NCBI GenBank assembly: GCA_023525975.1
Contig: CM042043.1
Coordinates: 35,598,001-35,662,000 of the forward strand
Direction: 5' to 3'
DNA: 64,000 nucleotides
DNA from: Smallanthus sonchifolius
Lineage: Eukaryota; Streptophyta; Magnoliopsida; Asterales; Asteraceae
The stretch's first letter is position 1; the number at the start of each line of letters is the position of its first letter. The translations under genes were made by a program, and so were the position numbers. Shown here in pieces: positions 32,560 through 41,889 of the stretch. The notes under the pieces were generated by a model that did not search any database, had not been told where the DNA came from, and worked only from the letters and a program-made list of their open reading frames with translations.

Positions 32560-33640
32560 GATCTCATAGGTTGTCTTGTTGCAACTTTTGGTGATAAGAA
32601 CTCAACTCTGCACAAAACACGCAGTGTTCACTGCCTCGACCCAAAACGTGACAGGAAGCTTGGAATCAACGATCATGGTTCGTGCAACTTCAATCAAAGT
32701 GCAGTTTCTCCTTTCAGCTACACCATTTTGTTGAGGAGTACGAGGTGCACTGAATTTCCAGGAAATTCCTTTGCTTTCACAGAAGGAATCAAGAGTGGCA
32801 TTCTTGAATTCTGTTCCATGATTGCTGCGGATAGTCTTCACACTTAGATTGAAAAGGTTCTCAATTTAAAGCAGATAGGTTTTCAGAATCTCTGGCATCT
32901 CATCTTTCTTAGCTAGGAAGAACACCCAAGTAAACCGAGAGAAATCATCGGTTACCACCAAACAGTACAATTTTCGTCCAAGACTCATGACACTCAAAGG
33001 ACCGAAGAGAATCATGTGAAGTAATTGGAGATTGGAGTCAATGGAATTTGTGGTTTTAGGCTTATGAGAAGATTTGTGATGTTTTCCCTTGGAACAAGCG
33101 ATGCAGTGTTCCATAGGAGAGAAATTTTTAAGAGGTAATCCAGTGAAGAGGTTTCCTCAAACCAGGCGGTTCATGGTTTTAAAGTTTACATGTCCGAACC
33201 TCTTATGCCACATAAATGATTCGTCTTCAGAAGCCTTTGAAAGAAAGCACGATTCAAGTCCCGATGGGTTGTTCATATCCAAGCTATAGGTGTTGTATCT
33301 TCTGGTAGCACGCATGAGAATGAGCTCTTCTGGAATCACCACTCCAGGTTCCAAAATCAAACATTCTTTTGAATTAAACAGGGCACAGAAATCCTTGTCA
33401 CAAATCTGAGAAACACTCATCAGATTGTACTTCAATTGAGGAACGAAGTTGACATGTTCCAGACTATTTACGCCATTCGATATCGTTCCTTGTCCTTCAA
33501 TCTTCCCTCCTCTTGGATTGCCAGCAAAAGCTACATAATCTCCATCCATTGGATGATAATCTTGCAGCAAATTAAAATGATCGGTCATATGTCTTGAACA
33601 TCCACTATCTACATGCCAAATGTTATCTCCGGTTCTTCTT
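32560..33640 (-). pseudogene. S1 pol: protease, GAG-pre-integrase and integrase
   Basis: The protease active site WHVDSGCS is readable at 33618-33595, followed by the GAG-pre-integrase block (WHKRFGHVNFKTMNRL ... CIACSKGK, an HHCC-like zinc site). The integrase core shows the first aspartate (VVTDDFSRFTWVFF) and the glutamate (SAPRTPQQNGVAERRN). The second catalytic aspartate is replaced: RSNHGTEF, codon AAT at 32823-32821 where GAT is expected. Stops and frameshifts separate the pieces near 32850, 33115-33160 and 33590. Both frame and active site are lost. Confidence 0.85.
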
Positions 33641-33666
33641 GATTGACGCTATACATAACGAACCAT

Positions 33667-35100
33667 TTAGACATTTTGACCAATACCATTGCTATCAAGA
33701 AGTTTCTTGTCAAGAGAGGACATTACGTGAGAATCATAATCAGAATCTTCCTTAAATGAAGCATGGTCATCATATAAAACATTATTTTTGATTTTCCAGG
33801 TTCTTTTCAAATAATTTTTAGCATTTTTAATTCTTTTACGCCTAGATTTTCTATTGTAAGAAGACTTAGACGGCACATTTGAGTGCAAAGAAATTTTGGG
33901 AGATGATTCTTCATTACAATCGACTATTGTCAATTTACAACTTTTTGAAACATGATTTGAAGCACCACAACTAAAACAAACTTTGTCACAAGACATCTTA
34001 GCCTGATAATTGTCATCACAAGATGAAGATGATTGTGATGTTGAGGCATCTGAACATGATACGTTTCGTTCTTCAATAACTTTGTCATGAAGACTTTGTT
34101 CTTCCTTTAATCTGAAAAATTACATGTTGCTCATGGTTTCACGTGTTACATCATTCACAATAATTCCTACACTTTTAAACTTGGTAACACATAGCACGAC
34201 ATTCAAAGATTTAGGAACAAAAGGTAAAGCATTTTTAAATTCAGAAATATCACATCCCAATCCCGTATGCTCAGCAGGCATAGAATCAAAGTACATGTTT
34301 TCAATGTGTTCACAAATATCTGGTTTTAACACGGACATATTTTTAAATTCATCCGACTCAAGTTTATTTAAAATTTTTCTAACACTGGTACTCTCATCAC
34401 AAGCATCTTCTGAAGTTACACAATTTGATTCTCCACATGAAGCAAAACTGTCAGAATCAGAGGACGTAATATAATCATCAGGAGACAATGTACACTTAAA
34501 AGGAGTAGGAACATGAGCAACAGGCATGTCTGCAAATCTACCTGATTTATAATAAGGTGGTGGATGAGAATTATAACCGAGACCCTCTATGCCTTTTCTA
34601 TTAAATTGTTTGTCAATTATTCCAAATAAAATTTTCTGATCCATATCCATGTAATCAACTTATAAGTTAGCCTTTTCTGCCTTTTGGACTCTTTCACTTA
34701 AAATTTTATTATTAATGGTTTGAGTATTAAGTTGCACAATTAAAGAACGGTTTTCTCCAGAAATATCATGAATTTTCTTTAAGTACAATTCCTCATTTTT
34801 TGCCACAGAGTCATACATCACCTTAATGTGATCTCGTTCGTCAATCAACGCTTGATTGATGTATCTTTATTTCCGAATTTCATTTAAACAAGATCTAGGA
34901 CTACAAAGTTTAGAAATAACCTCAGCATGTACAGCAGTGAGATCCTCAGCTAGCTCAATCATGACGCATTTGCCCTTGTCCTCCACATCTGCCATCAAGG
35001 CTTTGTCAGCAGCTTCCTCAGCTTGTTCTCCCCAATGATAGTGTCCATCAGCTTGACAAACAAGAGCTATGGAACTTGAAGATGTGTTTGTCTTGGGAGG
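33667..35100 (-). pseudogene. S1 gag C-terminal extension (coiled coil, second zinc knuckle)
   Basis: Three open pieces in series. 34660-34848 is lysine/glutamate-rich and heptad-like, consistent with a coiled coil. 34120-34650 is acidic and serine-rich (ITSSDSDSFASCGES). 33667-33996 holds a zinc knuckle (CFSCGASNHVSKSC) followed by a basic patch (NRKSRRKRIKNAK). Such an extension between gag and protease is characteristic of Sirevirus-type copia elements. Frame breaks at about 34110 and 34655 show decay. Confidence 0.65.
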
Positions 35101-35136
35101 ATTAGCAGCTTGCTTTCAAGAGGAAGTCTTCTTCTC

Positions 35137-36260
35137 CTACTGATCCTTGGAGGACTGCTCTTTGCAGTTTCTGGCAAAGTGACCCAACTGATCACAATTA
35201 TAGCATCTCACCTTCTTGATATCAAAACCAAGAGTCTTTCCCTGCTTGAATCTATCCATACAAGTCCTCTTGATGAATCTCTTGGCCCTCAGAGTCAGCT
35301 TGGCCATGCACCAATCAATGTCCATTTTCTCCAAATCATCAGGATTGATCTGCTCCAGATCATCCGGTTGAAAACTGACCGGTGTCAAGTTTCCAGAGAT
35401 CAATGCATCATAGCAAGACATGAAAGCAGTCATGATTGGCACATATTCATCAGGAATCATAGTTACAGTCTTCTAAGGAGTGGAGGAACTAGTAGATTTA
35501 ATTACAGCAGCAGAAGGAGGAACATCAGTCTGAAAGTATGAGCTGCAAGAAGAGATTGATCCAGCAATGAGAGCTGAGTTTCCAGACTAGTTAGTGGGAG
35601 TAACTGCTCCTTTCTTGATTTCAATTTCATATGATTCAAGGATGATGTAAACCTCTTGTTGAGATAAGGCACTCAGATTCTCAGTCTTCTTAATCATGAT
35701 ACGGTACATATTCCATTCCTCAGGGAGAGCATCTAGGAGTTTCTTGTTTAGCTCCAGAGTAGGGTACTCAACACCCCTTACTTTCAGCCTAGATACAATA
35801 CTTGAGAAACGGTTGATCAAATCAGACATTGATTCACCTCTGACACTGTTGAACATCTCATATTGCTCTTGATCAGATCTCTTTTACTCTCCTTAACTTC
35901 AACACTTCCCTCAAATCTGGTGCACAAGGCTACCCATAAGTCTATTGCAGTGGTGTACTCAGCAAAGATGTTGAAGATATCTATAGGAAGAGCCATAGTA
36001 ATAGTCCCATAAGCCTTATTGTCTCGGGCAATCAAAGCAAGGTCTTTCTCATCATATTCAGCTACTGTCTTAGGACGCTGAACATCAGCAGTAGTGATAA
36101 CAAGCTTGTGTGGACCATTAGTGACAGAGTTCAACAATGTATGACCATGAAATTGGAAGAAAAGTTTCATCTTCTTTGTCCAGTCATCAAATTCTCTTGT
36201 AGACACAAGAGCAGGTGGTTTGTTCCCTCCAGAATACTTAGTTGAACTTAAAGTTGCCAT
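35137..36260 (-). pseudogene. S1 gag N-terminal part and first zinc knuckle
   Basis: The start codon at 36260 gives MATLSSTKYSGGN, then copia gag features (EFDDWTKKMKLFFQF, LWVALCTRFEG). A frameshift near 35860-35880 leads to FNSVRGESMSDLINRF and then MIPDEYVPIMTAFMSC. A stop lies at about 35588. The knuckle CYNCDQLGHFARNC is at about 35205-35165. Gag would form the particle core and bind RNA. The leader of about 500 bp upstream carries repeated TCGAAACTAG words. Confidence 0.8.
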
Positions 36261-36304
36261 AAAATCAGAAATCAAAACTAAAACAGTGATTAGTTTTGGG
36301 GGAC

Positions 36305-36660
36305 AAACTTGATCGAAACAACTAGTTTCGATATAAAAACACTGATCGAAACTCCTAGTTTCGATTGAAGAAATACTGCCTGAAACTTCAAGTTTCGAAA
36401 GGAGAAACAGAACCCGAAACAACTAGTTTCAATGATTAATCCCTTGGTCAAAATAAGCAGAATCCCAGTAGAAACAACTAGTTTCGATTAAAACTAGTTT
36501 CGATACCCAAGTTCCGGTTGAAAATGTTGCACACAGTAGTTTCGATTAGAACAAGACAACAAAGCTAGTTTCGATTGTACCTCCACCAGACAAGGTACAG
36601 ACAGGAAAGTTCGATGTATCAACAGAATTTTTCCCAAGGAAGTTTCGATGCCTTCTTCTC
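36305..36660. repeat. TCGAAACTA words in the S1 leader
   Basis: About ten copies of GAAACTAGTTTCGAT or half-units, spaced 20-60 bp, between the S1 gag start and the truncated 5' end. They match the words in the S1/D LTRs and in the D leader (62597-62860). Confidence 0.75.
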
Positions 36661-36760
36661 CAAGTCAGAAAACCTCCATTGATAATCAATCCTCAGAAAT
36701 CAATAACTCCAAATTAGCAATCCAATCCAGCAAAAAGTCTCGTCTAACGTGCCTGACTAC

Positions 36761-37274
36761 AAATCAAATGTAGTGAGGACGAGGCTCTAGCGGTGACCCG
36801 GATCACAAGTTTGTAGTAGTCATACCACTGAATTAGTTAACTTAACATTATCACGTACAAAGCTGATTCGAATCCCGAAGCAATACATTTCACAATCTGA
36901 TCATTTTCGCTTTATTTACTTTTCTACTATTTACTATTCTGCTATTTACATTTCTGTTACACACTTCACGCACATTTTTACTTTTATGCTATTTACTTTA
37001 CCGTCATTTACTTTTCTGCTTCACAAGCACACAAAACCCACTTACTAATTAATCCGACTAAACGATGACAAAAGTTGAGTATTAGAACTCGACCGTGTCC
37101 ATTGGTTCGATACTTGGTTATTACCTAACTATATTACGCTGCGATAGGTACACTTGCCTATTGTGTGTGTTTTAAGTTAACATAGTTATCATTTTATAAA
37201 TTTAAATCCTGATCTTGTGAAATCATCTTAAAAATATATTTATTATATTTTTATACTTATCACACGGCACATCA
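36761..37274 (+). repeat. remnant of element A 5' LTR
   Basis: Matches the last 514 bp of the LTR at 52066-53682 and ends CGGCACATCA. Its first 1.1 kb is missing. The boundary with S1 at about 36761 shows that one deletion removed that part together with the S1 primer site and 5' LTR. Confidence 0.8.
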
Positions 37275-37278
37275 GGTT

Positions 37279-37299
37279 TTTGGCGCCGTTGCCGGGGAC
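37279..37299 (+). other. element A primer-binding site
   Basis: TTGGCGCCGTTGCCGGGGA, 5 bp after the LTR end. This tract is standard in Athila/Tat elements and is usually assigned to a tRNA other than initiator Met (tRNA-Asp in Athila). G1, N1, N2 and D use the Met type. Confidence 0.85.
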
Positions 37300-37385
37300 A
37301 TGGTGATTTCAAGAAAAATTCGATTTAACGGATTAGCCTTTTATTTTCCTTCTATTTTTCTTTCACGCTTTGTTGCATATAGTGT

Positions 37386-38407
37386 ATGATCCAAAGTTCT
37401 ACTACTAGTTTATATCAACCTTTAGCAGAACCTGAAAGACTCTTTCACCGCCGAGTTCGAGAAAATCGTGCTAGAAAAATGGGCATAAAAACCCGCACTA
37501 TCGCCGAATTTGCAAGACCGTCACTAGATGAGTTGGGATCTAGTATCACAAGACCAACCGTCGATGCTAACAACTTTGAGATCAAATCTCATGTTATTCA
37601 CATGATCCAGTCATCATGCACGTTTAACGGATTACCCGATGAGGATCCACATGCCCATATCGCAAATTTCCTCGAGATTTGTGATACCTTTAAACTAAAT
37701 GGGTTGTCGAATGACGCTATTCCCCTCCGTATTTCCCCTTTCTCCTTAAGTGAACGAGCTAAGGCATGGTTGAATTCTCTCCCTACTGGGTCAATCACCA
37801 CTTGGGACGATCTCGCCCAAAAATTCTTATCAAACTATTTCCCACCGGCCAAGACTGCTAAGTTAAGAAATGATATCACCACTTTCACTCAAGACGATGG
37901 TGAATAATATGAGGCGTGGGAACGCTTCAAGGACATGCCAAGGAAATGTCCTCACCATGGGTTAGAGGTTTGGCTGCAAGTATCATCTTTCTACAATGGG
38001 TTACATAATCAAGCCCGTTAGACACTTGACGCTACCGCGGGTGGCATCTTTGGGAACAGAAGGCTTATAACCTAATTGAGGAGATAGCTATGAATAGCTA
38101 TCAATGGTACAGCCCACAGATTAGTAGAGGAACAAGGCAAGGAGTTCACACCGTCGATGCTGTCACATCATTATCTGCTCAAGTAAACGCCCTGACCACA
38201 AGACTAAACCAAAATAGAAAGGGCAAAGTGACACCGGAAACAATGGAAGAGGTGAAGAGCATCACAGCCGACGTCGAACAAGTTGACTTTGTCGGAACAA
38301 ATCCGCCTCAAAACAACCCTTATAGCAACACCTACAACCCTGGATGGAGGAATCATCCAAACTTTAGTTGGAAAGACAACAACCAAGGACAATCTGGTTT
38401 TGGATAG
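37386..38407 (+). pseudogene. element A gag
   Basis: The first 173 codons hold the retrotransposon gag core (DPHAHIANFLEICDTFK, ERAKAWLNSLPTGSITTWD, KFLSNYFPPAKT). A TAA at 37906-37908 and a TAG near 38020 break what continues in frame as YEAWERFKD... SSFYNGL. Another open piece (38090-38407) has VNALTTRLNQ and NPYSNTYNPGWRNHPNFSW, typical of the Athila gag C-terminus. There is no CCHC knuckle, as is usual for this lineage. Confidence 0.85.
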
Positions 38408-38991
38408 CAACAACAGTTTCAGCAAAGGCAACCTCAGAACATTCAACCTCGTCAACAATTTCAAGGACCTAACAAGATGTGTAAGACGCGGTGACTAAGC
38501 TAATTTCCACTACTGAAAGTCAAGCCCTCCTAGAAGATTCTCGTCACAAGCAATACAGGGAAAGGTTTAGTCTACATGAAGTTGAGTTCAAGACACAGAA
38601 AGCTACCCTTCAATCCGTTGAAACATAATTAGGACAAATAGCAAAACTATTGTCCGAAAGGCAACCAGGATGTCTCCCGAGTAACACCGAAACTAATCCA
38701 AAGGCCAACGTAAGTGCTATTACTTTAAGGAACAGCAAAGTCTATCCAGAACCACCTATGCCATGAGAAGAAGTCCAATCACCAAGGACAGAGATATTCA
38801 CCGGAGTACCACTCCGTCCACAGCCCGCAAGTTCATATACCCTAAAAGCACAACCTAGTGTAATCCAACCTCCTACGGCGGACCTTCCTCCAAAAATTCC
38901 ACAAAAAAGAGCGTTTAATTCTCACATCCTATATCAAGGAAGGCTAGTTAAGCAGAAAACTGATGAGCAATATGACAAGTTCATAGAGCTC

Positions 38992-39816
38992 TTGATCCAA
39001 ATCCATGTCAACATTCCCTTCTTGGATATTATACAACAAATGCCAAAGTATGGACGCTTCTTGAAGGATTTCCTCACAAACAAGAGAAACATGGAAGAAG
39101 CGATAAAAAGAACAAATTACTGCATCGCTCTTATCGAAAGGAATCTCTCGAAGAAACTTTCAGATCCACGTAAATTCTTTTTACCATGTTCTATAGGGCC
39201 ACTACCAGTTACTTACGCGCTCACTGATATAGGAGTAAGCATAAATGTTATGCCCTCCACTATGTTTCAAAAGCTGGACATTGCGCAACCGCGACCGGTT
39301 AATGCAACCATTGAACTCGCAGATGGATCGGTCAAAACACCTATAGGAGTCATCGAGAACTTATTGGTGAAAGTTGGCAAGTTTGTCTTCCCTGCTGACT
39401 TTATGGTTTTAGAAATGGGACAAGATTTCTCTATACCATTAATCTTGGGTCGTCCATTCTTAGCCACCGCAAGAGCCGTCATTGATATGAATGAAGGAAT
39501 TTTAACGCTCCGTATCGGCAAACAATCAGTAACATACAATACCAGAGGATATGAATGCATGTCAAGTGATCCGCTTGAAATCTCCCACTTTATCGACTCC
39601 AATCTGGACTATCAACTACAAAAGGCAAAGGACTTGAAAAAAGGAAAAGCACCTGATCTTACCAAGCCAAAGGCACCAGACCCTACGACAATAGACCTTA
39701 CCAAGGATCTTGACAACACTAATTGGATCTATGAGTACTTCGATAAATTACCAAAGCTGAACGAAGAAATAGGAGACACAGGGGAGGTTGTTTACTCCCA
39801 CCTGAAGAAAGACTGA
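38992..39816 (+). CDS. element A protease segment (274 codons)
   Basis: An open segment encoding the gag-protease linker and an aspartic protease. ALTDIGVSINVMPS corresponds to the usual ADLGASINVMP active site, with the catalytic aspartate kept; PLILGRPFLATARAVIDMNEG is the second conserved block. Downstream is a lysine-rich tail (LKKGKAPDLTKPKAP) and then a stop. No reverse transcriptase follows. The start codon is arbitrary, as the frame should continue from gag. It could still be translated but not as a full polyprotein. Confidence 0.75.
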   Translation: MIQIHVNIPFLDIIQQMPKYGRFLKDFLTNKRNMEEAIKRTNYCIALIERNLSKKLSDPRKFFLPCSIGPLPVTYALTDIGVSINVMPSTMFQKLDIAQPRPVNATIELADGSVKTPIGVIENLLVKVGKFVFPADFMVLEMGQDFSIPLILGRPFLATARAVIDMNEGILTLRIGKQSVTYNTRGYECMSSDPLEISHFIDSNLDYQLQKAKDLKKGKAPDLTKPKAPDPTTIDLTKDLDNTNWIYEYFDKLPKLNEEIGDTGEVVYSHLKKD

Positions 39817-40965
39817 TTTAACACGTACGGGTCGGGCTAAAGACCCATAAATAAACGTAGCGATTCCGGGAGGCAACCCGATGATCATGAATAAGTTGAG
39901 AATTTGGTGCATACGGCAGAAAGCATGGACCTCAGGTTTGGTTTCTCCAAATTTAAGTTTCTAATTACTTCAGCCCCCAGGTATGCCTTCTAGATACTAT
40001 GACCTTAGTAGCTTAACTACTATCTTTTATTTTCCTTGTTTGTTTTTATTTTTTCTTTTATGTTTCAGGTAGGATAGCATCACCGGACCATCTCTCTACT
40101 TTGAGGAGTTACACCCCAATTCTACGAGCCTGGAGTCGGAAGCCACATCAAATTTGTCTTTGAAGCAACAGGTTGACATGAAGCTGATAGGCACAGCCTG
40201 ACAGCAACAATAAGTTTTGGCCTTAGGTTATACACCAAATTGATCGGGGGAGTACCAGTTTCTTTTCCCTTAAAACTTCAAGCATTTAAATTCATGCATA
40301 ACATTCCATTACATTCATTTGTACATTGAGGGCAATGCACAGTTTTAAGTGTAGGGTGGGGAATTAGAGATTCAGGACTGTTACCCTCAAAGCAGTAAAA
40401 TTTAACTTATGATTTTCTACCCATTTGACTAAAACATTGCAAAAACTTACCTTTTATAAAACCCAAAAAATTTTTAAAAAAATATTTATACCCTTTTTAA
40501 ACAAAACCTCTTGGAGTTTGCACTTATTAAATAAAATGAAGACATGACAAGTAGAAACAAACGGAAATTATGCATAACAAATCACTAAACCCTATCCCAT
40601 CTGTTTCCTTGTGAGAATAATCTGAGCCTTTTCACGAGCATTACTATCATTATTTTTGCATGCTCTTTCGTTTGGTACATTGAGTCTTTATTCGATTGAA
40701 TTCTATACATATCAAGACCATGAACTAGTGGAAGTATGAAAATGAGGCACCTAGGACTTTATTACCCTTATTATCCAAAAAACCACAAAAATATCATCCG
40801 CCTAGAAAGCCCTCTGAGCTTTAGCCTTTTCATTTCTAAACCCATACTTATCACCCAACCAACTTTTCGTAAACACCGGTTATTGGCTAACTATCTTCAA
40901 AATAGTAAAATTATCTTATGTTGTCATTTTAAGTTCATTGTCATCGGGATGACTTTGGAAAGAAT
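39817..40965 (+). other. element A 3' non-coding region with conserved motifs
   Basis: Follows the protease. It contains GGGAGGCAACCCG (39868-39880), preceded by GGTCGGGCTAAAGACC, and a near-palindromic CATTGAGGGCAATG (40324-40337) followed by AAGTGTAGGGTGGGG. Element B has the same series (54559-54571; 55180-55218). They may be RNA structures or internal polypurine tracts kept for replication. No convincing ORF. Confidence 0.6.
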
Positions 40966-41559
40966 GTGTCCTACTTAGAAGAATTGGAATATACAAATGG
41001 TGGATGCATTAGGAAATTATCCGAACTATCTGAGGAAAATTCAAGGAAATATTATTTCAAGGAAATTGAGGAAAGAGAAGTATTGAAAAAGTTGTCTTGT
41101 AAAAAAAAAGTTGGTCTTTTACCGGGAGACCTTAAAGAACTGGATATGCATTCTTTCGATTTCAATTTGCTATCCTGCCTTCATTTTGCAAAGCCTGAAT
41201 TACCAACCGAACTCCGAGAAAAGATTTTTCAAGCAACCAATGATGTAAGAAAATGGCGGCGCAAGCAAGAAAAATTGCCACCATTCTGTGACTTGTCAAA
41301 AAGTGCCGCCAAAAGAAGAGCCAAAAGATACGGTAGATGTAGAAAATGTGGCAACTGGAGCCACGATGGAAAGTGTAGCAAGAATCAAACTCGAGCCCAA
41401 AGTGATTATACATACCTGATAGAAGTAGGTGCTGTTAGGCGACTAGCCGCAGAACCCGTACGAAAAGGAAGTGATGTGTATTACACAATAAGGGACGAGT
41501 TGAACCTGATGAGAGATCTTGGTCTTAGCAATCTGACCATAAACGAGCCCTCAGATTAG
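40966..41559 (+). CDS. unrecognised Cys/His ORF inside element A (197 codons)
   Basis: Open from about 40933 to the stop at 41559, but without an ATG near the start (the first codon taken is GTG; the first in-frame ATG is LDMHSFDF, about residue 60). Residues ~115-145 have a basic run (KSAAKRRAKRYGR) directly before CRKCGNWSHDGKC, a C-x2-C-x4-H-x3-C cluster like a zinc-knuckle or short zinc finger. No family is recognised. The order 'basic run, Cys cluster, then a Y..LIE.GA hydrophobic stretch' faintly recalls small nucleic-acid-binding proteins of some plant RNA viruses; this is only a suggestion. The equivalent place in A' (about 258-275) lacks it. Confidence 0.45.
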   Translation: MSYLEELEYTNGGCIRKLSELSEENSRKYYFKEIEEREVLKKLSCKKKVGLLPGDLKELDMHSFDFNLLSCLHFAKPELPTELREKIFQATNDVRKWRRKQEKLPPFCDLSKSAAKRRAKRYGRCRKCGNWSHDGKCSKNQTRAQSDYTYLIEVGAVRRLAAEPVRKGSDVYYTIRDELNLMRDLGLSNLTINEPSD

Positions 41560-41889
41560 TTATACACTCATGATCTAAGTACTGTAGAGGGGCCTTTTAG
41601 TACTTTCCATTTTAAGCCATGAGGCCGTAGCTGAGTGTTTCGCGATAGTTGCAGCACTTCAAACCCCTTTAAAACCTCTAAAAATCCAAAACGATTTTCA
41701 TTTTCACCTTTAGTTTTACTTTAGCCACATTACAACCCTTTAAAGTCCTCTTGATTCATGCATACTACTTAGTTAGTAGGTGGAGACTTGATTTGCATAC
41801 AAGCTTATGAACATTGCATAATTCGATTCGAACTCATGTGTCCCACTTAGCTTACATTATCCATATATATAACCCTAGAGTTGAGTGAA

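Larger units (their letters stand above)
29037..36760 (-). mobile_element. Sirevirus-like Ty1/copia element S1, 5' truncated
   Basis: The element has a 3' LTR (29037-29574), a polypurine tract (minus-strand AGGGGGAGATTG, about 29573-29584), an extra ORF, and pol in copia order (integrase before reverse transcriptase). It also has a long gag with two zinc knuckles and an extended palindrome-rich leader (36261-36760). The primer site and 5' LTR are absent: sequence passes directly into the remnant of element A's 5' LTR at about 36761. Most ORFs are broken by single-base changes. Long gag with extra C-terminal domain, two CCHC knuckles and an extra ORF after pol suggest the Sirevirus lineage; this rests on architecture only. 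Confidence 0.8.

Noticed and set aside
37598..37801. Minus-strand ORFs opposite gag and pol of A, S1, G1 and C
   Set aside because: They mirror well-supported coding frames on the other strand and carry no motifs.
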